Part shown: positions 1 through 7,749 of the stretch, one piece after another
How positions within the stretch are numbered: the first letter of the stretch is position 1
Layout: the number at the start of each line of letters is the position of its first letter
NCBI RefSeq assembly: GCF_011745145.1
Contig: NZ_CP050191.1
Location: 1,453,991-1,517,990 of the forward strand
Direction of reading: 5' to 3'
Origin: Mycobacterium sp. DL440
GTDB lineage: Bacteria; Actinomycetota; Actinomycetes; Mycobacteriales; Mycobacteriaceae
Length of the DNA: 64,000 nucleotides
The notes under the pieces: generated by a model
Told to the model about the DNA's origin: nothing
Databases searched by the model: none
The model's input: only the letters and a program-made list of their open reading frames with translations
Made by a program: the position numbers and the translations under genes

Positions 1-81
1 ACGTACACCGAGAGGGTGGGGTATAGCCGTGGAGGGCGGGAATCGCGGAGCCATGGAAACGGGTAGCTGTCCAGCGGTCCG

Positions 82-681
82 TCACTCGCCGGTCTTCAAA
101 AGGGAGGCCAGCAGCTCCACTCCGCGGAGGATGTCGCCAGGCGGCCGGTCGGCGAGGTTGTCGGTCGCCTGCAGGGTGGCCAGGCCGTGAGACATCGACC
201 AGCCGGCGATGACGAGGCTCGCGACATCGGCGTCGGTGATGGTGTCGGGCTCGTGCGTGCTGATGAGGCTTCGCCGGGCGCTGCCGTAAAGAATGTCGAA
301 GGCTGCCGTTCGCGCCTGTAGGAGGTCAGGGTCGTTCTGGTGGCAGAGGTACGGACGGAACGCCACCTCGTAGAATCCGCGGTTCTCGAGGGCGAACCGC
401 ACGTACTCAGCCCCTCCGGCCAGAAACCCCAATTCTCCGGACGCGACCGGGCCGATTGCCGCCGCCATTCGCCTGAACCCCTCTGCGGCAACGGCAGTGA
501 ACAGTCCGGTCTTGTCGGTGAAGTGGTGGGCAAGCGCCGCGTGCGACACGCCCGCCCGCCGGGCGATCCTGCGCATGGAGGCCGCCGAGACGCCGACTTC
601 CTCGACCTCGGAGATCGCTGCGGCCACGGCTGCAGTGCGCAGATCGCCATGGTGGTACGACCTGTGATCGGCTTCGGTCAT
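82..681 (-). CDS. TetR/AcrR family transcriptional regulator
   Basis: A 199-residue TetR-type repressor. The N-terminal helix-turn-helix lies at about residues 15-60 and includes RRAGVSHAALAHHF; the C-terminal ligand domain (VRFALENRGFYEVAF) resembles the WHG-type TetR C-terminal domain. The reading frame stays open far upstream into the neighbouring gene, but the ATG at 681 is chosen because homology starts there and it leaves a normal divergent promoter region. It faces the FAD oxidoreductase gene at 784, and a perfect 7+1+7 dyad lies between them, so it probably represses that gene and perhaps itself. The ligand is unknown. Family certain, target inferred. Confidence 0.9.
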   Translation of the reverse strand: MTEADHRSYHHGDLRTAAVAAAISEVEEVGVSAASMRRIARRAGVSHAALAHHFTDKTGLFTAVAAEGFRRMAAAIGPVASGELGFLAGGAEYVRFALENRGFYEVAFRPYLCHQNDPDLLQARTAAFDILYGSARRSLISTHEPDTITDADVASLVIAGWSMSHGLATLQATDNLADRPPGDILRGVELLASLLKTGE

Positions 682-714
682 CGCCCAAGAGTACGCCTGG
701 GGCCAATCTGTCCA

Positions 715-743
715 TTGATAAGTTTCCAGCTCAACGCTAGTCT
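715..743 (+). promoter_or_regulatory. Candidate sigma-A-type promoter of the FAD oxidoreductase gene
   Basis: TTGATA at 715-720 and TAGTCT at 738-743 are separated by 17 bp and point toward the gene starting at 784. The -10 element runs into the palindrome at 742-756, an arrangement expected for a repressed promoter. No transcript data are available, so this is a motif-based call. Confidence 0.45.
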
Positions 744-756
744 TACCAATGGTAAG
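742..756. promoter_or_regulatory. Probable TetR operator
   Basis: CTTACCA-A-TGGTAAG is a perfect 15-bp palindrome with a single central base, located between two divergent genes, one of which encodes a TetR regulator. It overlaps the predicted -10/transcription start of the oxidoreductase promoter. Size and symmetry fit TetR-family operators. The assignment to the adjacent regulator is inferred from position. Confidence 0.65.
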
Positions 757-783
757 TTCGTGTGACGAGCCAGGAGGGTGCCG

Positions 784-2085
784 ATGGAATCCTTCGACGT
801 CGTGGTGGTCGGCGGGCGCTGCGCCGGTTCGGCGCTCGCCACCTATCTGGCGCGGGCGGGTATGCGGGTCTGCCTCGTCGACAAGGCGAACTTTCCGAGC
901 GAGACGCCGTCGACTCACGTGATCCAGCCCCGTGGGGTCGCGATCCTCGACGAACTGGGCGTGTTGGGTCCGGTGCTGACGCACGGTGCGGTGCAGTTGG
1001 ACCGCTTCAGCCTGGTGAATGACGATGTGCGCATCGACGGGGTCCTCGATGATGGATTCGCCTGCCCCGGCCTCAACGCGCGCCGGACGATCCTCGATCA
1101 GGAATTGCAACAAGGGGCCATTCGCTCAGGTGTCGAGGTGAGGAACGGATGCCGCGTGACCGGTATCCGCATGTCTGGCGAGAGAGTGATCGGTGTCGAG
1201 ACTGCGGACGGGTCGCTGGGCGCCGACCTCGTGGTGGGTGCCGACGGCTGCAGGTCGGTGGTCGCCGAGGCTGTGGGCGCGCACAAGTATCTGGTCAAAC
1301 CACCCGGGCGGGTCCCGGTCTGGGGCTACTTCACTGCCGGGCCTCAGGAACCTCGGCTGCGGATCGCGCGTAAGGGCAATCTGGCATTCTTAGCCAGCCC
1401 AACGGATTCGAGCCTGTACATGGCCGGGCTCGCCGTCGACCATGCCGACGCCCATGACTTCAATCGGAACCGAGAAGCCAATTTTCGCGACGCCCTTCGC
1501 GCCTGGCCCGAGCTTGACGAGATCGTCCGCGGCGCCGAGCGCGTCGGGCCGTTGCGGGTGATGATGAACTGGCACAGTTATTTTCGGGAATCGGCGGGAC
1601 CGGGGTGGGTGCTCGTCGGTGACGCGGGGCATTTCAAGGATTTCACTCCGGCGCAGGGCATCGCCGACGCGCTGTGCCAGGCGAAGTCACTGTCGACCGT
1701 CATCCAGGCGACGATGGGCAGGGCCGTCGCGCAGGACGAGGCCCTGTACCGCTGGTGGCGTCACCGCGACCGCAGATCCTATGACATGTACTGGCTCGCA
1801 ATGCAGATGGGCCGGCCCGGCCCTTCGTCACCGTTGATCACCGAGGTGCTTCGGCGAATCTCCTGCGACCCGAACGGTGCTACCACCCTCCTGAAGGTCC
1901 TCAACCGGGACGTTCTCTCTGACAAGCTGTTCACCGTCGGGCGACTGCTCGCAGCGACGTACACCACCCTCTGGAATCATCCGGGCCGGAGACGAGCTAC
2001 GTTCGCCGAGATCGGTGCTCTACTCGCGGCGGAGGTCGACAAACGCCGCGCTCCACTGCGGTCATCGACGACCCGTTGCGGTTGA
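784..2085 (+). CDS. FAD-dependent monooxygenase/oxidoreductase (PHBH/geranylgeranyl reductase-like)
   Basis: A 433-residue flavoprotein. The N-terminal Rossmann motif reads VVVVGGRCAGSALA, followed by the acidic residue VDK; the second FAD motif is GDAGHFKDFTPAQGIADAL near residue 280, typical of the aromatic-hydroxylase-like superfamily. ATG 784 is preferred over GTG 778 because AGGAGG (772-777) sits 6 bp upstream of it and overlaps GTG 778. It is divergent from a TetR gene with an operator-like palindrome between them, suggesting inducible expression. The substrate cannot be told from sequence: hydroxylation, epoxidation and halogenation-like roles all occur in this fold. Confidence 0.85.
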   Translation: MESFDVVVVGGRCAGSALATYLARAGMRVCLVDKANFPSETPSTHVIQPRGVAILDELGVLGPVLTHGAVQLDRFSLVNDDVRIDGVLDDGFACPGLNARRTILDQELQQGAIRSGVEVRNGCRVTGIRMSGERVIGVETADGSLGADLVVGADGCRSVVAEAVGAHKYLVKPPGRVPVWGYFTAGPQEPRLRIARKGNLAFLASPTDSSLYMAGLAVDHADAHDFNRNREANFRDALRAWPELDEIVRGAERVGPLRVMMNWHSYFRESAGPGWVLVGDAGHFKDFTPAQGIADALCQAKSLSTVIQATMGRAVAQDEALYRWWRHRDRRSYDMYWLAMQMGRPGPSSPLITEVLRRISCDPNGATTLLKVLNRDVLSDKLFTVGRLLAATYTTLWNHPGRRRATFAEIGALLAAEVDKRRAPLRSSTTRCG

Positions 2086-2110
2086 GCCACGCCAAGGCAA
2101 GTGCGCTGCT

Positions 2111-2665
2111 TCAGTTCGCGTGCGGGATGTGATGTTCCCGAAGGTTGCGTAGCGGTCGCTGATAGGACGGGTCGGTCCGGTCGCGGGCAGGCTGACCGTT
2201 CACCGCGATGTCAGGGACGTCGGCAAAGGGCATGGGCATGGTCGGTAGCATGCCCGACCATTCGATAACGTTCGTACGAAGCATGATTCGCCATCCCGGG
2301 TCGCTCCGTACCAGCCGGTCGAAGTATCTGCCGCCGGCCATCCAGTTCGAATCGTCGCGGTTGCGGGCAACGAACAAGTAGTAGGTCTCGCAATGCGCAG
2401 TGTCACTGTCGATTTCGCAGGTGTGGTTGAGGAGATGGTGCTGGGTGGCGATCTGTCCCTGTTCGTGCATGGCTCGGGCCCACTCGTAGAGATCGGCCGG
2501 CCCACCGACGAAATCGCCTGCGGCGATTACGGCAGCGTCGTGGAATGCCGTGAGAAACAGGCCCCGGTCGAACCGGTCGAGACCGCGGCTGAACCGGGTA
2601 AGGCAATCAATGATGTCTTGCCGGTCAAGGAGCGCTTCGAGCCGTGACTGTCGGTCAACGTCCAT
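2111..2665 (-). CDS. SnoaL-like / nuclear transport factor 2 family protein
   Basis: A 184-residue alpha+beta-barrel protein of the SnoaL_4 type: LLDRQDIIDCLTRFSRGLDR, an aspartate-containing first helix, a central CEIDSDTAHCETYYLF strand and a GGRYFDRLVR segment. Members act as hydratases, isomerases or small-molecule-binding partners of oxidative enzymes. GGAGG lies 6 bp before the ATG. It is the last gene of a four-gene minus-strand operon and overlaps the SDR gene by 11 bp. A second SnoaL paralog lies upstream of the SDR, so the two may act on successive intermediates or form a heteromer. The reaction is unknown. Confidence 0.85.
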   Translation of the reverse strand: MDVDRQSRLEALLDRQDIIDCLTRFSRGLDRFDRGLFLTAFHDAAVIAAGDFVGGPADLYEWARAMHEQGQIATQHHLLNHTCEIDSDTAHCETYYLFVARNRDDSNWMAGGRYFDRLVRSDPGWRIMLRTNVIEWSGMLPTMPMPFADVPDIAVNGQPARDRTDPSYQRPLRNLREHHIPHAN

Positions 2666-3536
2666 GTTCGTCCTCCGTGATGGGCTCCCAGATCGGGGAT
2701 CCCCGTTCAGCCCGTAGTGACGGCACTGTCTTTCCGTCGATGTCGGTGATGCCGTAGCGCTGTGCGAGCTCGGCAGTGATGAACGTTCCGCCGGACAGAT
2801 CCATCAGGCTTGGGTCGGTCGCCAGCGCACGGATGACCCTTCCGGGGAACTCCGGCGAAGAACTCATGGCCGGATTCGTGACGATCGATTCGGTCATTTC
2901 CGGAGTAACGGCCAGATTGCGCCGAGCTCGTTCGGTCATAGTCAGGCCCTGCCACAACGACACCGATGCCACGCGGTGTGGCTGCAGTTCGATGGCCATG
3001 TCCCGTGCCATCCGGTCGACGGCCGCCTTGCACAGGCCGAAGACCACGCCGTAGGTATAGGTGACGCCGACGTAGCCGGAGGTAGCCACGATCAGCCCGG
3101 ATCTCTGCGGGACCATGATCCGCGCAGCATGGTGCGCTGCAACGAAATTCGATCGCACTCCGACGTCGATCATCTGCCAGTTGGATAGTGGCTTCTCCCA
3201 GAATCCTCGGGGTTGGGTGAGATCCTCGGGGAGAGCGAAGGCGTTGTTGACGAGGATATCCAGGCGGCCTTGCTCAGACCGGATCTGGTCGAACAGCGCC
3301 GCGACCTGGTTGTCGTTGCCATGGTCGACCTGCACAGCGATTCCCGTGCCGCCTCGCCGTGTTATCTCGTCGGATGTCTCATCGACCGTTCCCGGCAGTT
3401 CGTGCTGCGCGCCGGATGTCGAGCGGCCAGTTACGTACACCGTTGCGCCGGCTTCGCCCAATGCCAGGGCGATGCCTTTGCCGATGCCGCGGCTCGCGCC
3501 GGTGACCACCACGACTTTGCCTGTCAGCGCGGTCAT
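2655..3536 (-). CDS. SDR family NAD(P)-dependent oxidoreductase
   Basis: A 293-residue short-chain dehydrogenase. The cofactor motif TGASRGIG is at about residues 12-19 and NNA at about 90; the usual catalytic YxxxK is replaced by a TYGVVFGLCKAAVDR context, where a tyrosine (TYTYG) precedes the lysine (K) by more residues than usual. The protein resembles the atypical DHRS1-type SDRs. It sits between two SnoaL genes, overlapping one by 4 bp and the other by 11 bp, so it is translationally coupled. Probably oxidises or reduces a hydroxyl/ketone on the product of the upstream TauD-type dioxygenase; substrate unknown. Confidence 0.85.
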   Translation of the reverse strand: MTALTGKVVVVTGASRGIGKGIALALGEAGATVYVTGRSTSGAQHELPGTVDETSDEITRRGGTGIAVQVDHGNDNQVAALFDQIRSEQGRLDILVNNAFALPEDLTQPRGFWEKPLSNWQMIDVGVRSNFVAAHHAARIMVPQRSGLIVATSGYVGVTYTYGVVFGLCKAAVDRMARDMAIELQPHRVASVSLWQGLTMTERARRNLAVTPEMTESIVTNPAMSSSPEFPGRVIRALATDPSLMDLSGGTFITAELAQRYGITDIDGKTVPSLRAERGSPIWEPITEDEHGR

Positions 3537-4099
3537 TCCGCAACATCACTGGTGTGGTGGTAGGGCCATCGGTCGCCGAGGAAGCCCTCACTTGGATCTT
3601 TGGTGGCCCGGCCGGCGTAGCTGTCGATGTCGAACGGCATACCCATCAGGCCGGCTGACCAATCCGCCGACGTGCCCAGATCCTGACACCAGTCATAGAG
3701 CATGGTGCGCTTGGCGATGCGCCAGTCGCCGCTGACGCTGTCCATCCAGTCCAGATACCGGCCTCCGATGACCAAGTCTCGTTCTGTGCCGCGCGTAATC
3801 GTCCGGTGATAGGCCAGCACGGGAGTCTCCACCAGGGCGGTTTCATCATGCAGATCGATCAGGATCTGCCCCAGAACATGTTGTGTGACAGGGATGTCCG
3901 GTGATCCCGGTACGACCCAATCGAGATACTTCTCGAGCGTCCCGGAGAAGATGCCGAGGTCGACGATCGCGCCGGGCCAGTACGCTCTGGAGATGAGTTC
4001 GGCATTGCGGCGGTCTTCACCGCGGGCCAGCCGGGCCAGGCAGTCCCGGATCTTTTCCCGATCCAGCAGTTGTGAGAGTTCATGCGTGAGGCTGTTCAT
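3533..4099 (-). CDS. SnoaL-like / nuclear transport factor 2 family protein
   Basis: A 188-residue paralog of the SnoaL protein encoded at the end of the same operon: DREKIRDCLARLARGEDRR, a DLHDETALVETPVLAY strand and GGRYLDWMD. The ATG at 4099 is chosen over the upstream in-frame start at 4177 because the upstream extension would lie inside the dioxygenase coding sequence and shows no family similarity. It starts one base after the dioxygenase stop region and overlaps the SDR start by 4 bp. A role as hydratase/isomerase or binding protein is possible; no catalytic assignment is made. Confidence 0.85.
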   Translation of the reverse strand: MNSLTHELSQLLDREKIRDCLARLARGEDRRNAELISRAYWPGAIVDLGIFSGTLEKYLDWVVPGSPDIPVTQHVLGQILIDLHDETALVETPVLAYHRTITRGTERDLVIGGRYLDWMDSVSGDWRIAKRTMLYDWCQDLGTSADWSAGLMGMPFDIDSYAGRATKDPSEGFLGDRWPYHHTSDVAE

Positions 4100-4100
4100 G

Positions 4101-4955
4101 TCAGGTGAACGCCTCCTCACCCACGAGTTTGGTCCGGGTGAGCAACCGACCGGAGTCCGGGTTGTAGGGCATCGCACGGTGCATGGTGCCGGTGTTGTCC
4201 CAGATCACCAGGTCGCCGACGGACCATTGGTGGCGGTAGACGAGTTCGGGTTGAGTTGCCCAGTCGCGCAACCGCACCAGAAGCTCGGCACTCCTGCGGT
4301 AATCCATGTCGACGACATGCCGGGCGGTACAGCCCAGGACCAGCGATTTGCGGCCTGACCGGTGGGTCCACACCAGCGGCAATTCCTTGTCGCCGATGCG
4401 CATCATGGCTTGCAAATGCTTGAGGGTGGGTTCGGGTTCGAAGTAGAACAATGAGTTCCACGCCGAATGCATCACCGTCAGCTGATCAAGCGCCGCCTGA
4501 TCGTCGTCGGACAGGCCATCGTAGGCCGCATAGGTGTTGCAGAACTCGGTGTCACCGCCGCCGTCACTGGGCAATACCCGACTGGAGAGCAGCGACGCTC
4601 GGATCGGAACATCGTTCATGGTTCCGTCGATATGCCAGTACAGCGAGCCCCTGAGATAGTCGGCAGAACTATTCACGTTGGTGTCCAGGGTGACGTTGTA
4701 CACCGATTCTCCGGTGCGTTCGGGCGCGAACACGCCAAGTGTCTCGGTGAACGCGACCTGTTCATCGTCGGTGAAACTGATTTGCGGGAACACCAGCACG
4801 CCACGTTGTTCGAGAAGTTCTCGGAGTTCGGCGGCAAAGGCACCGCTGAGCAGCGCCGCTTTGTCTGCGAGGATCTCGGTTCCGATGCGTGGCTTGATAT
4901 CGCGAGTGTTCAGCTGCGTCAAGGGCCCCTCGGACGGCTTGGGAAAGTGCGGCAT
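4101..4955 (-). CDS. TauD/TfdA family 2-oxoglutarate-dependent dioxygenase
   Basis: A 284-residue non-haem iron dioxygenase. The iron ligands are visible as HxD in YWHIDGTMND, and the distal histidine in NTGTMHRAMPY, followed by the 2-oxoglutarate-binding arginine in GRLLTRTKL. Such enzymes hydroxylate their substrate with 2-oxoglutarate and oxygen, often releasing an aldehyde from a sulfonate, ether or similar group. ATG 4955 has GGAG 7 bp upstream, better than the start at 4976. First gene of the operon TauD - SnoaL - SDR - SnoaL, divergent from a TetR gene with large inverted repeats between. Substrate unknown. Confidence 0.88.
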   Translation of the reverse strand: MPHFPKPSEGPLTQLNTRDIKPRIGTEILADKAALLSGAFAAELRELLEQRGVLVFPQISFTDDEQVAFTETLGVFAPERTGESVYNVTLDTNVNSSADYLRGSLYWHIDGTMNDVPIRASLLSSRVLPSDGGGDTEFCNTYAAYDGLSDDDQAALDQLTVMHSAWNSLFYFEPEPTLKHLQAMMRIGDKELPLVWTHRSGRKSLVLGCTARHVVDMDYRRSAELLVRLRDWATQPELVYRHQWSVGDLVIWDNTGTMHRAMPYNPDSGRLLTRTKLVGEEAFT

Positions 4956-5001
4956 AGCGGGTCTCCAACGTCTCACCTTGGATGCGCACCCGAGCGGCGC
5001 G

Positions 5002-5088
5002 ACTAGCTGATCGTAAAGTAAGCCCTAGCCGTTCAGAAAGTAAGGAATATTGCAAACAAGTTTATGATGATCTTTACGATCAGCTAGT
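5002..5088. promoter_or_regulatory. Pair of perfect 17-bp inverted arms in a divergent promoter region (operators)
   Basis: ACTAGCTGATCGTAAAG at 5002-5018 is repeated exactly in inverted orientation (CTTTACGATCAGCTAGT) at 5072-5088, 53 bp apart. The region separates the dioxygenase operon (leftward from 4955) from a TetR gene (rightward from 5128). A shorter direct repeat, AAAGTAAG, occurs at 5015 and 5037. The likely reading is two identical oppositely oriented binding sites, one for each promoter, bound by the adjacent TetR protein. Confidence 0.6.
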
Positions 5089-5127
5089 ACATTGCTGGAC
5101 AACAGTGCATCGGTTGAGGAGTTCGCG

Positions 5128-5712
5128 ATGGGCACAGAGGTTGAGGACGCCGTCGGACCGGCGACGACTCGGCGCCGGATGTTGGACGCGGCCATGCAAC
5201 TGTTCCTCACGTACAGCTTCGCCGGGACTTCCCTGCAGATGATCGCCGACGAACTCGGCCTGACAAAGGCTGCGATCTACTACCACTTCCGCACCCGCGA
5301 ACAACTGCTGATCGCACTGATGGAGCCCATTTTCAGCCAGATCGCCACGGTGGTCGAAATCGCAGAACGCAAGCGAACCGTGCGAGCCCGCGCTGAATCG
5401 ATGCTCGTCGGTTATGCCGACATCGTCGCCAGAAACCGGAACTTGGTTCCCGTCACCACCTTCGACCCGAGCGTGCGCGCCGTATTGCGGAATCATCCCG
5501 AATGGGCGGCGCTGATCGACCGCCAGATCGCACTGCTGGCGGCGACTGACACGCCTGATCGGGGAACAGTTAATGCCGCCGTCGTTCTCACCGGCCTTGC
5601 CGGGGGTGCTGCCACCGCGGACCGGCGTATCGACGATGAGGCCCTGCGATCCCAACTGATCGACTCAGGCCGGCGCGCAATGGGATTCGTCGATATGCCC
5701 GCCAGCCATTGA
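5128..5712 (+). CDS. TetR/AcrR family transcriptional regulator
   Basis: A 194-residue TetR protein. The helix-turn-helix is at about residues 15-60 (SLQMIADELGLTKAAIYYHF); the remainder is a helical ligand domain. ATG 5128 is preferred because GAGGAG lies 6 bp upstream; an in-frame TTG at 5092 would start inside the right operator arm. It is divergent from the TauD-SnoaL-SDR-SnoaL operon and very probably controls it through the 17-bp arms at 5002-5088. Effector unknown. Confidence 0.88.
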   Translation: MGTEVEDAVGPATTRRRMLDAAMQLFLTYSFAGTSLQMIADELGLTKAAIYYHFRTREQLLIALMEPIFSQIATVVEIAERKRTVRARAESMLVGYADIVARNRNLVPVTTFDPSVRAVLRNHPEWAALIDRQIALLAATDTPDRGTVNAAVVLTGLAGGAATADRRIDDEALRSQLIDSGRRAMGFVDMPASH

Positions 5713-5867
5713 CGCCGACCAGAATATCGGTTGCAGCGACATGGAAATCGTTCATATGCCCACGCGTGCAGCCAACCCGTTGCTGCAGCCTGTGGATGAA
5801 CTCCGCGCTGGGGATAACTCGGCCTGATTGAGCCGGTTCTGTCGGACGGTGTCCGCACGGTGTGGGC

Positions 5868-6236
5868 ATGAGTTATTTGACACGGGCCGAGATCGGCGCA
5901 CTGGGTGAACAGCTGGCCGTCGAGCATTTGGCGGCGCAGGGGTTGCGCACGTTGACGCGCAATTGGCGCTGCCGCTACGGCGAGCTCGACGTGATCGTCG
6001 AAGAGGTCGCCACCAACACGGTGGTGTTCGTCGAGGTGAAGACCCGTACCGGGGACGGTTTCGGTGGGCTGGCCGAGGCGGTGACGCCGCAGAAGGTGCG
6101 CCGCATCCGACGACTGGCGGCACTGTGGCTGGCCGAGCAGGGGGTCCGCTTCGCCGCACTGCGTATCGATGTGATCGGGGTACGCGTCGGTCGCCGCCGA
6201 GAACCGGAACTGACCCACCTGAAGGGGGTGGGCTGA
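5868..6236 (+). CDS. YraN family (UPF0102) endonuclease-fold protein
   Basis: A 122-residue UPF0102 protein with the conserved nuclease-like core: GxxGEQLAVEHL near the N-terminus, WRCRYGELDVIV and VFVEVKTRTGDGFG, which together give the E-D-ExK residues of the restriction-endonuclease-like fold. ATG 5868 is chosen; a GTG six bases upstream is also in frame. It is followed after one base by yifB and then dprA, the same order as Rv2898c-Rv2896c. Presumed role in DNA processing or recombination; no activity is proven for the mycobacterial protein. Confidence 0.92.
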   Translation: MSYLTRAEIGALGEQLAVEHLAAQGLRTLTRNWRCRYGELDVIVEEVATNTVVFVEVKTRTGDGFGGLAEAVTPQKVRRIRRLAALWLAEQGVRFAALRIDVIGVRVGRRREPELTHLKGVG

Positions 6237-6237
6237 A

Positions 6238-7749
6238 ATGGGTTTGGGCAGAGCCTATTCGGTGGCCGTGCGTGGGGTGGCGGGTGTGATCGTGGAGATC
6301 GAGGCCGATATCACCTCAGGGCTGCCCAGCGTGAACCTGGTGGGACTTCCCGACACCGCTTTGCAGGAATCGCGGGATCGGGTACGGGCCGCCATCACCA
6401 ACTGCGGAAACACGTGGCCGATGTCGCGTCTGACCTTGGCGTTGTCCCCGGCCACGTTGCGCAAGGTCGGTTCGGTCTACGACGTGGCCTTGGCCGCGGC
6501 GGTGCTGTCAGCGCACACCAAGACTGCTTGGGCGCGGCTGGAGAAGACGGTGCTGCTCGGTGAACTCGCTCTCGACGGCCGGGTCCGTCCGGTGCACGGC
6601 GTGTTGCCGGCTGTACTGGCCGCCAAGAACGAGGGTTGGCCGACGGTGGTGGTGCCGGTCGACAACTTGGCCGAGGCCAGCCTTGTCGACGGCATCGAGG
6701 TGTGCGGTGTAACAACCTTGCGGCAACTGCAGGCCTGGCTCGACGGCAAGGGTGACCTACCGGCACGGGTCTCGGCGCCGGGGCGTGCCCCGGAGGCGGC
6801 GGCGGATCTCGCCGACGTCGTCGGGCAGGCCCAGGCCCGCTACGCCGTTGAGGTGGCGGCCGCGGGCTCCCATCATTTGATGCTCACCGGTCCGCCCGGG
6901 ATTGGTAAAACGATGTTGGCGCAACGCCTTCCGGGTCTGTTGCCGCCGTTGTCGTCTGCGGAATCGCTTGAGGTGACAGGGATTCATTCGGTGGCGGGGT
7001 TGTTGGCGGGGGATACCCCATTGATCACGCGGCCGCCGTTTGTGGCTCCGCACCACACCTCCAGCGTGGCCGCTCTCGTCGGAGGTGGAAGTGGCTACGC
7101 CCGTCCCGGAGCCGTCAGTCGCGCCCACCGGGGTGTGTTGTTTCTCGACGAATTCGCCGAAATGGGCTCGAGTGCTCTGGAAGCACTGCGAACCCCATTG
7201 GAAGACGGCGAGATCCGGCTGGCTCGCCGGGATGGGGTGGCGTGTTATCCGGCCCGCTTCCAACTGGTTCTGGCGGCGAACTTGTGCCCGTGCGCACCAC
7301 CCAAATCGGTCGACTGCGTCTGTTCGGCTCAGGCCAGGCTGCGGTATAGGGGCAAGCTGTCGGGGCCATTGGTAGACCGTGTCGACTTGCGGGTGGAGTT
7401 GTACCCGGTCAGCGCCGGAGCGTTCACGCCCCCGCAGGCCGGTGAGTCCAGCGCCGTGGTGCGTGAACGCGTTGCAGCCGCGCGCCTCGCCGCTCAGGAA
7501 CGGTGGAAACCGTATGGGATCGGTACCAATGCCGAGGTCGGCGGTCCGTTGCTGCGGCGCGAATTCCGATTGCCCAAAGCCGCCATGGAGCCGCTGCGGT
7601 CCGCACTCGACCGCGGGGTGATCAGCATGCGCGGCGCCGACAGGAGTTTGAGGGTTGCCTGGACTTTGGCCGATCTGGCCGGGCGGTCCATGCCGGCTCG
7701 CGAGGACGTCGCCACGGCGTTGAGCTTCCGCCAGGCCGGGGTCGTGTGA
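6238..7749 (+). CDS. YifB family Mg-chelatase-like AAA ATPase
   Basis: A 503-residue protein in the YifB/ComM family. The N-terminal ChlI-type domain (GLPSVNLVGLPDTALQESRDR) is followed by an AAA+ module with Walker A GPPGIGKT at about 218-225 and Walker B VLFLDEFAE at about 301, then a C-terminal Mg-chelatase domain. In other bacteria ComM is a branch-migration helicase used when incoming DNA is integrated. It stands directly behind yraN (one base gap) and its stop overlaps the dprA start (ATGA), so the three are one operon. The combination suggests single-strand DNA handling, although mycobacteria are not known as classically transformable. Confidence 0.93.
   Translation: MGLGRAYSVAVRGVAGVIVEIEADITSGLPSVNLVGLPDTALQESRDRVRAAITNCGNTWPMSRLTLALSPATLRKVGSVYDVALAAAVLSAHTKTAWARLEKTVLLGELALDGRVRPVHGVLPAVLAAKNEGWPTVVVPVDNLAEASLVDGIEVCGVTTLRQLQAWLDGKGDLPARVSAPGRAPEAAADLADVVGQAQARYAVEVAAAGSHHLMLTGPPGIGKTMLAQRLPGLLPPLSSAESLEVTGIHSVAGLLAGDTPLITRPPFVAPHHTSSVAALVGGGSGYARPGAVSRAHRGVLFLDEFAEMGSSALEALRTPLEDGEIRLARRDGVACYPARFQLVLAANLCPCAPPKSVDCVCSAQARLRYRGKLSGPLVDRVDLRVELYPVSAGAFTPPQAGESSAVVRERVAAARLAAQERWKPYGIGTNAEVGGPLLRREFRLPKAAMEPLRSALDRGVISMRGADRSLRVAWTLADLAGRSMPAREDVATALSFRQAGVV

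Noticed and set aside
5713-5861. Possible small gene or origin-like sequence with TGTGGATGA and GGGGATAACT
   Set aside because: No DnaA-box cluster and no ORF with a ribosome-binding site; treated as ordinary spacer.
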